Shown one piece after another: positions 33,415-47,028 of a DNA stretch of 64,000 nt. A program made the translations under genes and the position numbers. Positions within the stretch are counted from its first letter, which is position 1. Each line of letters opens with the position of its first letter. Below the pieces are notes generated by a model that saw only the letters and a list, made by a program, of their open reading frames with translations, was not told the origin of the DNA and did not search any database. Source of the DNA: Ascochyta rabiei (Eukaryota; Ascomycota; Dothideomycetes; Pleosporales; Didymellaceae); NCBI RefSeq assembly GCF_004011695.2, contig NC_082413.1, forward strand, positions 1 to 64,000, given 5' to 3'.

Positions 33415-36130
33415 GATAGACATGCTTGCCTGCATTAGCCTTTTCCTCTGCGTGCTGCTTGCAACAGCTGTTCAACATACCTCACCTGTGCCATTAAATC
33501 CTAAGAACTTATGCCACGCTGTGCTAAGCGGCTAGAATGCGTTAATTAAGCGCACGCTAAGATGCTAGATAATATTAATTAGCACGCTGTAGCTGCCTAC
33601 GCCTATTGCAGTTGTGCGTAAGTTCTGCAGCTTAATAATATCCTTACTGTTGTCTTCTACTTCTACCTTGTCTACTTTACTAATGTTGTCCTAGTAGCCC
33701 TTACTAAACAACTCTCTAATATAGACTTAGCTAAGTCCTATAGCAGTATGCTAGTAGTTAAGCGTATACAGCGTAACCTCTAGTCTCTTCTATATTTCTT
33801 ACTTAAGAACTCTTATTAGTTAATCTGTGTTCTACGCGCCCTGTGCATTATACCAGACGTAGTTACTATAGCTACTACTAAGCACCTACAGTGTTAGATA
33901 CTTGCAGAACAGCTATATGTATGCTAAGTAGAGCGCTATAATCTGCCTAAGCTACAGTAGCAAGAAGCACAGCACAATCTTTAGCTTATCCTACTATAAC
34001 TACAACTTATAATAGCAGACTACTGTTATAATCTACTTGTTAGCAATAAAGATATTATAATCCTGCAGTATCCTGTTATAGTGTTAAATTGTTATAATCT
34101 CTAACCCCCTTCCTAGCTGCCCTAACGTAACGTGCACGCTGTATAGTAGTAGCTCTAAGAAGTAGTCTATCTGCCTTATGTACTGCCGCACTGCCTTAAC
34201 GCTCTACTACCTATTAGCGCGCTTTAGTCGCAGACTGCTGTCTATAGTCCTTACCCTTATCAGCATCTAAGTAAGCCTGTTCTCTAGCTTATTACTTAGT
34301 GTGTTAATAAAAGACGTGCCCTACTTTGTAAACGTAACATTGTTAACAACCTACTTAAGATTAATTGTAAAGTACTCTTCTTTGTTGTCTACCTAGCACA
34401 GCTTCTACAGCATCTTAGATGTCTCTGTTACTAAGTCCTGCGCTATCTTACAGAAGCAGCTAACCTTAATCTACTAACTAGTTAGATAGAATATCTGCTT
34501 GTCTGCTAACTAGTATGTGTTGCCTAAATTACTAGCTATTAACATAACATGCTTTCTGTATGTAAGCATACTAATTATTATACTTATTAGAGTAAACGTA
34601 CTGTCTACTAGATACGTATACTGTATCTTAATAAAGTAATTACAGTCCTACTCTGTCTATATGTTGCGCTGCCTGCCTAGAAGTAGCTTTTTAGCTCTAA
34701 TTACTTGCACATAGTATACTATGCCTACTAGTATATATAAATAGTGCTTTACAGTCTATAAGTAGCCTATGTCTAGGTTAATACTAAGCATAGTAAGAAA
34801 CTGTATTAAGCTAGTAGATAGCATGTTAGGGTAATACTTTGTAAAGATAAACAAGCTAATAGACTTAAGAAGTGCGTCTATCTGTGTTGCTTACTTGCTG
34901 CTATTAAGCACATCCTACAGCCTAATTACACCTACCTTCTATTTAACTGTCTACGTAAATAACTTATAAGCGTTCTTTATTTTATCTTATAATACCTTTA
35001 TATATGTTAGTGTTAGTCTATGTAATCTATAGGGGGGTTGTAGGGTATTACTCTTATCTTTACTTTCTTTACTATCTTCGCTATCTTTACTATCCTCCTT
35101 ACTGCTTACTATCTCTTTACTATTATAGTTAAATTGTCCTTCTCTTATACAGATAATCTACTGCTCTTTGTTAGCTAGCACCTGTAGATAGAAGTAGATA
35201 AACTTTACTATATAGCTTACGTACTAAGCCTAACTCTCTAGGTTCTACAGTTGCGCTAGCGGCTAGGTGTTAGCCTTGCTTAGCTTTGTACTGCGTAGCT
35301 AGCGCCTTAGCTTATATAGAAGCGTAGCTAGTCCCCTAACGCTTCTCTCTACTAGTTGCTCTGTTAGCTTAGTAGTAAGCTTTATCTTATCTTTACTGCA
35401 ATTAGGCGCGCAGGCTTAGTAGACAAGATGCTTAAGATTTTAGCCCTTAAAGAACTCTAACCATCCTGTGCGCTTAAACTAGCCTATCTTGTTAGTCTTT
35501 GCTGCTTCTTCTAGTAGTTGCAGCTCTTCTTAAATTTATTATTGTGTTAAGCTGTATACAGCCAGCTCTTCTTATATAGTAACTTTAATACTAGCGTTCT
35601 TAGGATTACTAGCATTATCTGTTTTAATAATAAAGTATTTCTGCATCCCTGCTGTACAGAAAAAACTCTAAACTTTAACAGTCTTATAGAGTAAGCTTGT
35701 TTCTCCTATCTAAGCTTGCTAGTAATCTTTTTTACAGTGCTAGCAGAGTTTATCCTTGCTAATAGTAACAAGTGCACACGTCCTGCACTACAGCGCGTCT
35801 ACTAGCGCCCTAAGCTCTTTAATTAGCATTACTAGCTTATCTAGAAGTTTAACGTTGTTAGGTTTAGTTAACATGTAGTAACAGAAGCGCTTAAGAATCT
35901 CTCTTTAAGTTGTAGTAGGTATGTAGTAGTGCTGTATAAGGTAGGTGTTAAGATTAACAACGCCTATTTCGTGGTCTTTGCATACTAACACGCTGTATTC
36001 TTATAAGAAGTAGAGAATATTATTACAGTTGTTAAGCGATACCTGCGTACTAGTTTTGCGACTATATTAGCTGTATTGTTGTTATTTATTATTGTTACGC
36101 TGTTAGAGAGCTGTTATGCAGTTTTGCTAG
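33415..36130 (-). pseudogene. TLH relic, N-terminal half only
   Basis: RIP-decayed minus-strand coding relic that aligns along its length with 53255-55960. Near the 5' end (about 36000-35880) minus-strand translation gives VCKDHEIGVVNLNTYLIQHH, matching the first TLH finger, and about 35820-35700 resembles the second finger. The copy stops at about 33415, before the recombinase Tyr region is complete and without a RecQ domain, so it is truncated. In-frame stops seen are TAG or TAA. Confidence 0.65.
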
Positions 36131-36176
36131 GCCTAATCTATTACAAACCCTAACACTAATACCCTAACGTACTCCA

Positions 36177-38464
36177 CAGGTGAGCGGATTAAACAGGTGA
36201 GCGGATCACTCTGCTAAGACCACACTAAACCTCCACCTTACCACGTAATGCCTCACAACAACATCAATCTACGCCCTTAAGAGAAGCTGTAATATAGCTT
36301 GCGCTCTAGATAATTAAACAGGACGCAACGCTTACTCTGTAACGCGCTGCAGCTATATATAACGCGCCTTACAGCACACTACACGCTTAATACATAGGAC
36401 AACCTACACAAGCTAATTATACGCTAGTTTAACAGATTATAGACCAGACTAAGGAGGACGTAATTACTAAGTATATCCTTAAGCTAGATGCACAAGGATT
36501 TGCCCCTTAGCTGGCTGCTGTAGCTAATAACGTACTCTACGGTCGAGCGGATCACACGATCGAGCGGATCACTCAAAACCCCACCAAAATTGTCCAAAAC
36601 TACAACCCTTTATTTCAACAACCACGCAATAAAATCTTCTTAAAATCTCAGAATAGTATTGCATAGTTATTAGTAAGTACATATCTAGATTTCAGCTTTA
36701 TAGCTATAATAGTTATAGAAATAGCCTGTAAATAGTGCTAAACACCCCTATAAAACAGTAATCGCTTAATAACGTCTGTGTTATAGATTCTAGCACTCTA
36801 AGACTTTTAAATACTCTTATTTATATTTGTGCAGCCCTGTCCTGAAAATTTTAGAAGATTTTATTCCGTGGTTGTTGAGATAAAGGGTTGTGGTTTAAGC
36901 CAATTTTGGTGGGGTTTTGAGTGATCCGCTCGATCGTGTGATCCGCTCGACCGTGGAGTACGTTATAGCTAATTCTTTACGTACTAAGCGCAATATAGGC
37001 CATGTTGGCATAAACTGGCCTAACATGTTTGTTAAGCGCTGCCCTAACCTTAAAGTAAGGTTTAATTGCAAGTATAACTACAAGAGAGCCCTCTATAAGG
37101 ATCTAGAGATTATTAGAGGCTGGTTTAGGCTTATAGCAAATGTTAAAGCTAAGTATAGCATCTAGAACAATAACATATACAACTTTAATAAGACAGGCTT
37201 TATAATAGGCTAGATATTAATAGGAGTAGTTATTACAGGCTTAGAGCGTTAAGGACAGCTAAAGGTAGTGTAGTAGGGTAACTGTAAGTAGACAATAGTT
37301 ATACAGGGCATTAATGGCACAGGGTAGGCTATTCCACTCTTTATTATCTTTAAAGGCTGTAACCACCTCTCTGCCTAGTATAAAGAAGACAATCTGCCCT
37401 ATAATTAGGTTATTAGAGTCTCTAAGAACAGATAGACTACTAACAAGCTTGGTCTAGACTGGTTAAAGCACTTTAATGCCTATACAAAGACGCGCACCTA
37501 AGAAGTGTACTAGCTGCTCCTTATTAACAGCCACAAGAGCCATAACTCTCTTAACTTCTAACAATACTATAAGGAAGTAAACATTATTACACTATGTATG
37601 CCTCTACACTTATTGCACCTCTTACATCCACTTAATATAGGTTGTTTTGCCCCTCTAAAGAAGGTGTATAGGTGCTAAGCTAAGAATCTTATACGTAACT
37701 ATATTACTTATATTACTAAAACTAAGTTCCTACTATGCTTTATAGGCGCCTATAAGGAGACGTTTACTTCTAGCAATATCTAAGGAGGCTTCTAAGGCGC
37801 TGGATTAGTCCCCTTTAACCTAGAACAGGTTATAATAGGTCTTAATGTCCGCCTACGTACCCTACTGCTACCTCCTGTAAAAGATACTCCCTAGCAGTCC
37901 TAAACCCTAAGTAATACCCTGCAATTAGGGTTGCAATTAACGCTGGTTTAAGAGAGGATTTAAAGGCATGCATGCAGCTCACTAACTTTAATAGTTAAGG
38001 CCTTTAAAAAGCTTGCTAAAGGCGCAGCTATTGTTGCGCACAAGCTAGTGTTGGCTAAAAAGGAGATTACTAGGCTTTAAACAGCAAATAAGGCTGCTAT
38101 GCAACGCAAATTAAATAAAAGAAAGTAGTTATAGGAGGAGGGGGTCCTAACAGCTAAGGAAGGCCTTTAATTAACTACTCTAACTAAGTTTAGAGCGTGT
38201 GGTGATAGTAAGAAGGCAAAGAAGTAAGTGCGCGCTAAAGGAGGGGAAGTAACCTAAAGACGCTGTATAAGGTGCTACAACGTTAGACATAACTTACGTA
38301 CATGTAAGAAGGCTGTAGAAGATGTTTCTAAATAATATTATGTACTGCACTACTGTATACAAGGCTAAAGTAGGCTAATATAAGCTATAATAGGGTAGAG
38401 GTTTAGTGTAGTCTTAGCAGAGTAATCCGCTTACCTGTTTAATCTGCTTACCTGTAGAGTATGT
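36177..38464 (+). mobile_element. Fot1/pogo element C with a nested MITE
   Basis: TA at 36175-36176 and 38465-38466. The left end begins ACGTACTCCACAGGTGAG; the right end is mutated (gagtatgt for gagtacgt). The box gtgagcggatta/gtgagcggatca is duplicated in the left end. It interrupts a block otherwise continuous with 55960-56130. Its transposase is the element D protein with a one-base deletion near the start (ATG at 36248, cctcacaacaac against cctcaacaacaac), many TAG stops, and the nested 434-bp MITE; its coding region ends at 38335. Confidence 0.9.
36530..36963. mobile_element. 434-bp pogo-derived MITE, copy 1 (nested in element C)
   Basis: Inverted repeats of about 110 bp beginning ACGTACTCYACGGTCGAGCGG, with the box tcgagcggatca duplicated, then ctcaaaaccccaccaaaattg. 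TA duplications at 36528-36529 and 36964-36965; excision restores gctaatatagctaattc, as in element D (63352-63368). Non-coding interior. The ends resemble those of elements C and D, so their transposase could have moved it. Confidence 0.93.
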
Positions 38465-38466
38465 TA

Positions 38467-39889
38467 ATATAACTACAATAATAGTCTATAGCCTGTTAAA
38501 GCTGTGCAGAGAGATGCGCAAGTGTAGTTTTAAAAAAAATTGTGTTGTTGTTCCTTGCAAATTAGGCCCTACAAATTAGGCCTAATACCCTAACGCTAAG
38601 CCCTAACGCTAAGTGATATTAGGTTAGTAAAACCTTATATTAGGCCTAGTTTGTTGTGTTATATTAGCGAGGCACACATACTAATAATAGACGCTACAGG
38701 ACAGTTAGGATTAACTTTCTTAGCTAGGTCTAACTTGCTAGCCTTAACTATTCTATTTGCTAAACATAGCGCCTTTTACTACGCGCGTTTATTTGCCTGT
38801 TTTAGGATTTTCTTATTACGTAATAATCGCGCAATTACAGTTATAAGGAGTAACTTGTCTCCTTCTACCTTTTTCTTATACTCTTTGTAAGTCTTATCTA
38901 ACAACGCCTAAGACATGTTTATATATAGCTTGCTAGCCTTTATACACTTAGCACACTTTAGACCTTTTAGACTACCTAGTATAATATAGCACTTATAGCT
39001 ACTAAAGAAACAATAATTATAGGGGACTTTAGTAGGTATATTAGCTTAATAGATTTCTAATATAAGATAGATGTTGTAGGCGTATAAGAACGTCTTAACT
39101 TACAGGTTACTAGATATAGGGATTGCAGATTATATAAAACTCTAGCAGGCAATTACGTAGTTTAAGAACAAACTAAAGAGGAAGGGGGGATAGTGTTATA
39201 ATCCTGTGCTAGGGCACAGCATAAACATAAGTACTAGCTAACTAAGACCCCTAACTCCGCCCTAAAGGAACAAACTGTAGAGAAGGATAGAACAGATAGA
39301 GATATTACGTAACTGCTTGTTAATAAGTATAATATATATAACTGCTTATTAACAAGTATAGTACAATATGCTTGTCTACAAGCACCCTTATGTATTTTTA
39401 TTAGACTAACTCTAGTTACTTATTAATAAGTACTGTATCTCCTTAGTATATAGTTAGTAGGAACACAACCCTTATAGTTTGTGTTTAACCTTATTAATTA
39501 AGTTTGTCTTTAGAATCTTAACCTGCGCTTAAACTAGACAGTCTACTCTGTACTATTTATTACACCCTATCTTTACAAGCTTTACTTAGTTAATAACCCT
39601 AACTAATCTACCAGTGCTTATCCCTAAGAACTAATAGAATTAGTGCTTACAGTCTTTAACTAAAGTACAACTTCAACACCTTGTTCTACTATCACAATTA
39701 GAATATAAAATATATAGATCCTCTGTCTTTTTTATCTTAAGGTTACTAAACTCTTAACATTAATTAAAAGGTTCTAGCCAATTAAAAAGAGTACCAACCC
39801 TAACTTTACCTTCTAGCTTTAACTATTGCCTCTCTCTCTCCTATTCTATCTTTTCTCTATTTACTAACCCCTATAGGAGTTAACAACGC
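38467..39889. other. TLH upstream remnant and unassigned RIP sequence
   Basis: 38467-38640 continues the block interrupted by element C (ataatagtctatagcctgtt, gttgttccttgcaaattagg) and matches 56020-56160. The rest has stops in all frames and no recognised family. A 79-codon frame at 38651 is Leu/Phe-rich without support. Confidence 0.5.
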
Positions 39890-40436
39890 CAGCTACCCTA
39901 AAGGAGATAGAGGCGTAATTAACGCTAGTTTGTGAGCGCATACAAAGGTATAGAGAATTACTAGTCTCTCCTCTTCTATAGGCTGTTAATTTACTTATAA
40001 AAGGCATAGCTATTATAGGTTACAATTCAGTATTGCAGGCGCAGGAACTAGCTAGTATTTATAAGGCAATGGCTACTCTAACAGAGCAGCGTAGTTGTAA
40101 AAGAAAGTATATTTAAACAGAGGAGAGTCTTACAGTAGGTAACGTACAGGATTTAATGGCTAAGAAGGACTATAGTAGTAGGGAGGTAGCTAAACAGCCT
40201 GTAAAGAGGGTACATAAGGAGAGGCACTGTAGACTTTGTAGTAAGACTAGCTACAACACACGTACCTGTACAGCAGAAATTATAGATATAGATAATAGTA
40301 ACACTTCTAAATAGTATAATAGGCTAGAGTAATTATTAGTGTAGTGTTGTAGTGTAGTAGTAATAGTCTGTAATAGTTGCGATTTTAGTAAGGGGTAACT
40401 GCTTGGTAGTAGTGACCGCTTAGTAGTAAAACACGT
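39890..40436 (+). mobile_element. 3' remnant of a further pogo element
   Basis: The right end is ...agtaaaacacgt followed by TA (40437-40438); read inward it begins ACGTGTTTTACTACTAAG with a duplicated box of the type tagtagtgaccgct/tagtagtaaa. The preceding ~500 bp encode the C-terminal part of a pogo transposase on the + strand: a coiled helix region like that of element A and the zinc-knuckle remnant RHCRLCSKTSYNTRTC (about 40220-40275). No matching left end was found, so it is 5'-truncated. Confidence 0.75.
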
Positions 40437-40438
40437 TA

Positions 40439-43400
40439 TACTTTCTTACACCCCTACCTTTAGTTAAACTTATCTACTTCCTGTATCTCTTTATCTTACG
40501 TCTTCTTTATAATACTGCTACAACGTTTAATCTATATACTATTATAGCTAAAAAACACTAATCTAACAAACCCTACTACGTTATTACGTAAGCTTATTAG
40601 CTCTTAACGTCTACGTAAAAGCTCCTCTTAGCTCTGCAGCTCTAGTTCGCTGTTCCGCGGACTATCCTAATTGCCCTGCGCTACCTAAACCCAAAGTAGC
40701 TCTTAAAGCAATTAATTACTTACTTCTTTGTGCTCTATTGTAGTGTATACCTTATTAGCCGCTCTATACTAGAAAAAAAGAAAGAATATATCTCCTAAAG
40801 GAACGCTTACTAATCTTCTTTATTATCTTAGATACTTAAAGCACTACACCGCTATCTGCATCCTACAGAAAATACTCTAGCTAAAAGAACTACAGCATTC
40901 CTGTTACTAAGTTGGCTGCAAATATAGAGCTGTCTTTCTTTAGCCCTACGCTAAACTCTTAAGCTTTAGGAAGTACAGTAGGTGTTACTAATAAGGACGC
41001 TAACGTTAACACTAACATAAGCATAATATTGCACACTAGGTTGCCTAAGCATTCTGTAAGACACTGCTGTGCTGTCTAATAGTGCTCTAGTATACCCTAA
41101 TTACCTGTCTTAAATATCTTTTCTTACTGCTAGAATCTGTCCTTAATAAGCTGCGGTATTGCGGTAAATAGTATTGCATAGTTAAAGTTAATTACGCGCT
41201 TCCTTAGCAACAGCTACTTAGCTTAGTGCTCTGCCTTAATTGCTGCCTGCTTAAGGCTGCTAGGTCTTACCGCTATCGCCGACACAGGTAGAGCTAAGCC
41301 TACTAGTTGTGTTACTCTATAGTAGCTAAGTCTTAACTAATACAAGCCTAGTAGACACTTAATCTAACAGGCAAGCATAGCTACAGTAATTACGCTAATC
41401 TAGTGGTTCTTGCTTATTGCCTTTACCCTAGTGTGCTGCACAGCTGCCTAGAGCATAGAGAACTAAGTTGCGTTCTGTAAGCAGAACAATCTACCTACTA
41501 ACTAGTTAGGTTTTATACAGCTAGTGTATAAGTCTTATACAAAGTTACATTATATTCTATATAATATAGTAGATTGTAGTACAATCTCTTATAATAAGAA
41601 GATAGAGATAACTAACTTATACTCTCTATATCCTGTTAGTAGCTTAACTAAAAAATTATAATACAGATTCTACGCACTCCTAAGAGAAAGGGTTCTTGCT
41701 CTGTGCCTACAGCTTTACCTGTTCTTACTAGTCTTCTACTAACTGCAGCGTCCCCTAGCCGTCGCTTGCTGTGTAGCTTTAACTACCCTTATTTAACCTG
41801 CAGTAGAACTAGTGTGTAATAAATAAAATTATCTGCAGCTTCTATAATTCCTATAGCACCTCTTTAAGAAACTTAGCTACACTTGTTAGCCCTTACACCC
41901 TAAGCCCCCTAAGCTTATTAAACTATACCTTGCTGTAACAGCTAGCCGCAACCTCTAGCCTATAGTAGAAAGCAATAGATGCTATATATATTATAATTAG
42001 CTATCTATTCTCCTGTTAAGGCTATTATACTAGGCTAAGGTTACTAGCGCCTTATAGGTCTAGCATGCAGAGGTTAATAAACAGCTACCTACCCTGTTTA
42101 ATGCCCTTAATTGTTCCTAGCAGCTAAAGCACTAAGCCTATTAGAGATCTTAGGAATCTAGTAAAGTAGTAGCTACTAAGGCAGTTAAGTGTAGACACCC
42201 TCTCTGCTAATGCAACGCACAATCCCTTAGAGCTAGCAGCCTTAAAGCAAGCATAAATACTGTTAATTGCCTATGTAAATATAGCTGCAAAAGACGCTAG
42301 AACGCCTAGAAATACTAATAGATAGAAGGATTAGAAGAGATGTATGTAGTATTGCGGTTCTTTAAGAAAGAGACGTATTAGCTAGAAGATAGGTTTAAGC
42401 ATAGTAGAGAAACTCTAAGTGCTGTTAGTTAGCCTTAAGACCTGCATAGAGAGCACTTGTTGTATCCTAAATACGTGCTCCTCCTTAAGTATTACCCTTT
42501 TAATCTGCTGTCCTTTACAGACAAACAGCCTAGAAGACTTAGGGTTATTAGAAGTTAGTTGTCTCTGCAGATGCTGCAGCAGACAATCCTACTTAGAGGC
42601 TACTTAAGCAGATAGGTTTCTATTACAATTAGGCAGCGCTAGAGCAGCAGTTGTAACTCCCTTAGTAATAAGCAAGTTGTTAGGCCTATATTAGATGCTT
42701 CTTTTAATATTTAAGTATCTCTAGAAGTACCTATAGCTTAACACGCCTACTCTGTTATGCTAGTAGCTTATGTTCTCCTACATAACTACAAGGAGGTTGT
42801 CTATTAGGAACGCTAGAGGCTGTAGGGACGAAAAATTGCTGTATGCTAGGTGGAATGTAAGAGGGTAGAAGGTAAAGTCTTATAGCCCTTAGTACTCCTG
42901 CAGGACCTTGTTGCAGTTAGTAAGGAGACAACGCGTTAGCTTGTTGTCTAGGTCTAGGGAATGTCTGTCTAGATAGTTAATGTCTATTGCTAGAGCGTAA
43001 GAGACTGTCTTAATGCTATTAAGAACGTACTTATCCTTAAGCCCTGTTTAAAGCTAGTGTAGCCTACCTATAAACAGGTTTTAGTAGTTGTAGCTAGCTT
43101 AAGGAATTACGCTTTCTTCTAGTGTACTGCTACAGGATGGCTTATTATACTCTGCGCTACCCTCTATCTTAACAGCCTCTTCCTCTAAGTTAGACTCCTG
43201 TTTAAAGGGCTGTAGTTAGGTTTCTTTAGGTACAGCTTGTAGCTAGTTAGCTATATCTATCTTAATATTTGCCCTGTAGTTATATGCATAGAACGCTGGT
43301 TAGTTTTCTATCTAAAACATATCCTGCGTGCTCTGTCTTACGTGCTCTAACCACCCTAGTATAAAAGCCTCTTAGAAGGTTATCTATTTGTTAAAGGTGA

Positions 43401-46400
43401 TCTTTTGCGTGTGTGGGCTGTCTAATCTCTAAGACAGCTCTACGCCCTCCCCTAACAGCTTGCTAATAAGGAAGATCTCCTTAATGTACAATGCGAGGAA
43501 CTAGGCGTAGCAGAGCTGTAGGGCGCTACGTTAGGATAATTTCTTACAACGTTTTTAACGTTTACTTCTTAATAGAAGGTTCTTAGGTGTGTTAGTAATA
43601 GGGTGTATTATAATAAACTAGGACTACTGCGTTGTAGCTGTAGCTAGCTAGAAAGTGCAGTTTTCTAGGTTAAACAATAGTCTGTAAACGTGCTTATTGC
43701 TGTAGGAAGCCTGCTAGTTCTTAAAGCTAATAGTTATGTTATTAAAAAAGTGGCTAGATAGCTGTAAGATCAGCCTAAGCAGTTATCTAATAATAATAAG
43801 AAGATTAAGAAAGAACAACAGTATGTACTTATCTTCTAACGCTGTAGCTTAGGAGCTAGCCTTCCTGCTTCTGTAATTAATTGTGTATTGCCTCTACAGT
43901 ATATTAATAGCCTAGCTGCTGTTAAAAGATGTGCTCTTAGTAGCTGTAATAAACTCCTACACTGCTATATTGTTAGTTACTACTTATGTTTGTATGTATA
44001 CGCAGTCTACTAAACACAAACACACCTTTAAACTTATAGTCTCCTTTAGAGTAATTAATCTTCTATAAATACTAGTCTGCTGCTACAACTACTTATTCTC
44101 TATTACTAAAGTTGCCTTTACTGCAGTTATCTCTAAGTTTACTAGGCAACGCGTCGCTGTAGAGTCTATTGTTGTCTCTAGAACTATTATTATTACTGTT
44201 AGTGCTTTGTTACGCGTCTGTTAGCTGCGTTGTAAGAACAGCTAGTAGCAAATTTAGCTATAGATCTATGTCTTAGGGTAGACTTAGCTTTAAAATCTTA
44301 TTATTAAATGCGTTAAAATCGATTATAAGACCTATAGAGGCAGTAATTTCCTATAGTAGGAACAGGTAAGGTAATTACTAATAGGATCTAGGGGTAGGAT
44401 TGTGCAGTGTCTGCTTGCCCCTAGAGGTAAGCTACAGGGCAGATTAAACTTAAGAGCACTACTACTAAACATGTAACACAATCTCTATTCTTTATTTTTA
44501 CTAGTGCTAATAATCTTTAGCTACTATAGAAGGTGCTAGGTACTAATGTTAGACCTTCTACAGTAGGTTTAGAAATTATAAATCCTTGTTATTTCCTACG
44601 TCTTACTAATGCTCTCTGCCTCTAATGTTCTTCTAGGCTAGTTATAGCGTGTTAAGAAAGAGATATAGATAGTTATCTAGGCTAGTAAGGCTCTTTGTTA
44701 AGGGAATGCTGTTGCAGCTAAGTTGTCTGCTAGCTGATCGCGCTTCTATAACAGTGTTGCTTTTAAAGCTTATTTAGCCTTTCTAGAGAGAAGTTAATTA
44801 GCACTAGGTCCTCTATCTCGGTTAGCAGTAAAGCCCCTGCATTAGACGCAGCTGTTAATCTAGAGCTTAGGATTTAGGTAGTAGCTGGCTCCTAGACAGA
44901 TCTGTGCGTACTTAATACATTCTAAGCCTAGGGAAGGCGCCTACAGTTCTGCGCTGCTGCAAATGGCTACCCTTAACATGCAGCGTAGCTGCGCAATAAT
45001 TAATAAAACAGCCCTCTCTCTGCGTGCTGCTTATCTGCTAGGTTAATAGTAGATAGCTGTCTGTCTTTGCTATAAGGATCTAATGCATCTACCTGTTACT
45101 TTGTTATCTATTAAGCTATTACTAGCTGTATTATCCTAAGCAGCTGTTTAGCTGCAGTTGCTAACTAAAGCGTTAGATTATTTACAACTTCTAGGATCTT
45201 ATAGATAAGATTATGTGCAGTCTATATAATAGTAGGCAGACAGATCTTATAAGCCTCCTCTAGATTTAGACTAGCGATGTACTTATACTGCAGAGACAGC
45301 CCTGTATAGATTTTAACAATAGACAGCACCTCTCTCTACACCTTATGCTTAAACTATGTGCTGTAGGTTTTATTATCTCTGCTTAGATACTTATAGAGAT
45401 AGTGCTCTAGTATAGTAGTAGTAAAGTCTTTTACGTTCTTATATACGTAATTAAGAACTGCCTGCTAGGGGACTTAAGACTTCTTGTTAGCCTTGTTGCT
45501 ATACTTTGCTTGCAGCGTAGAGACTAGATCCTTTTACAGCGTAGGCTTGTTATTGTTATAGTCTAAGACCTTTACAGGTTTAGCATTTATCTATAAAGTA
45601 ACGTAAGATATTACAATACTTATTAGTTTTCCTTTTTACTTCATAGTTCTTAAAAGCGCCTAGATGTTAATAAACTAGCGTCCTAGTTCTAAAAGAACTG
45701 TTTAATACAACCTAAGGTAGGTAACATTGTCTACGTCTAGGAAGAAGTCTTACTAACATGTGTCTAAGGAATAAGGGTCTATATCTAGCTTAAGGCTAGG
45801 ATAGAAGAGCGCCTGTACCTTGTGTACAGTTTACACGCATAGTAGGCTAGCTAGCTTATTCTAGTTAGCTACCTAAACTTCTAGTCTATACTAGCCTTAA
45901 AACTCTAACATAGTCTTTATTACCTTGTCTATTACAGAAAACTAATACTAGGTTGTTGCTTAGCGTAGATGTATAGAGTATGTCTAAATATAGATTACAC
46001 TTATATTATCTATCCTACAGCTTACTATCTACTTATATATTAAGATATTAAAGGTTACTTGCCTAATTAAGGTGCGGCACTATTAGGTAATTATTAGTCT
46101 CTAGCTAAGATTTCTCTACAGCGTGGCTAGCCGTTAAATAGGAAACTTAACTTAACTGCTAAGCCTTAGGTGCTCTAGCATCTCCTGTTTAATAGACTTG
46201 CTTAAACCTTAGAATAGCTAGCTGTTGTTAGATAACAGGGTTACTAGCTCTGTCTATATCTGTCTATAATTGTCTAGAAGGATAATATCCTCTTAATTAG
46301 CGCGCAGCTAAATGCGCAAATACAATAGAAGTATGTCTACCTTTTAGGTTAGCTTATTACTTAGTTGCACGTGTATAGGCTAAAACCTTTATTATAAATA

Positions 46401-47028
46401 CTACACACCTACTACTACTCCTCCTCTAGCAACCTACAACGCTGTAAGTACTCTTTAAAAGCTTTAACGCAATAGTGGCTAGCAATAAGCTCTGCCTTTG
46501 TTCCTACTGCGCTTACCTAGCCTTTAAACAATAGCCACTTTAGATCCCCTTCTTTAGCGCTCTTAGCTGCAGCGGCACTCGCCTAAGCCTGCCCCTCCTC
46601 TGCCAGGCAGTCTAGCATCTGCTGCACCTACATCTTAGAGCAAGCAACCTACAACTAGTGGCTTCTGTCTTACTAAAGAATGCCTACCTTGTTAAAGATC
46701 TAACAGAGACGCTGCTTGTAGGCTAGGTTAATAGGCCTGTTCGCACTAATACTCTATTCTAAGGTAAGCGCATTAATTAGGAATTTAGCTGTTATAAGCA
46801 GGTAGGGTGCAGCTTAGTTGTAGATAGAGTCTGCCTCCTTAATTTCCTTAGCAGCCGTACGTTGCCTTTTTCTTATTTTAGTTAAGACGTCTTTATCTTT
46901 ACGCTTTATTATAGTTTTACTTTTATTAGAATTAGTGTTTAGGAAAGGCAGTTTCTCTAAAGATAAAAGTTTGTTGTTAAAGCTATGTTAGATTAGTTGT
47001 AAGTAGGTTAAGAGTTTGCAAATTGTAG
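40439..47028 (-). other. Long RIP-decayed region, probably minus-strand coding, unidentified
   Basis: About 6.6 kb of RIP sequence. Several stretches read on the minus strand look like old coding sequence. For example, 45620-45130 gives about 165 codons in one frame with about eight stops, all TAG, and 46720-46440 gives a helical segment rich in Ala, Glu and Leu (LAEEGQA, AKSAKEGDLKWLLFKG). I found no RecQ, recombinase, reverse transcriptase or transposase motif. It could be one large gene or several. TTGCCCCTAGAGGTAAGC at about 44412 echoes the palindromic repeats at its right edge. Plus-strand frames here are short and unsupported. Confidence 0.4.

Noticed and set aside
33415..33620. Recombinase Tyr box in the older TLH relics
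   Set aside because: MAQVRYVEQ resembles a Tyr box, but the His spacing does not fit cleanly and both copies are heavily mutated, so I do not count it as support.
38651..38890. 79-codon hydrophobic frame
   Set aside because: Sits in RIP-decayed sequence, has no homologue in the duplicated block and no motif.
42419..42607. 62-codon plus-strand frame
   Set aside because: Short opening in RIP sequence that appears to be coding, if at all, on the other strand.
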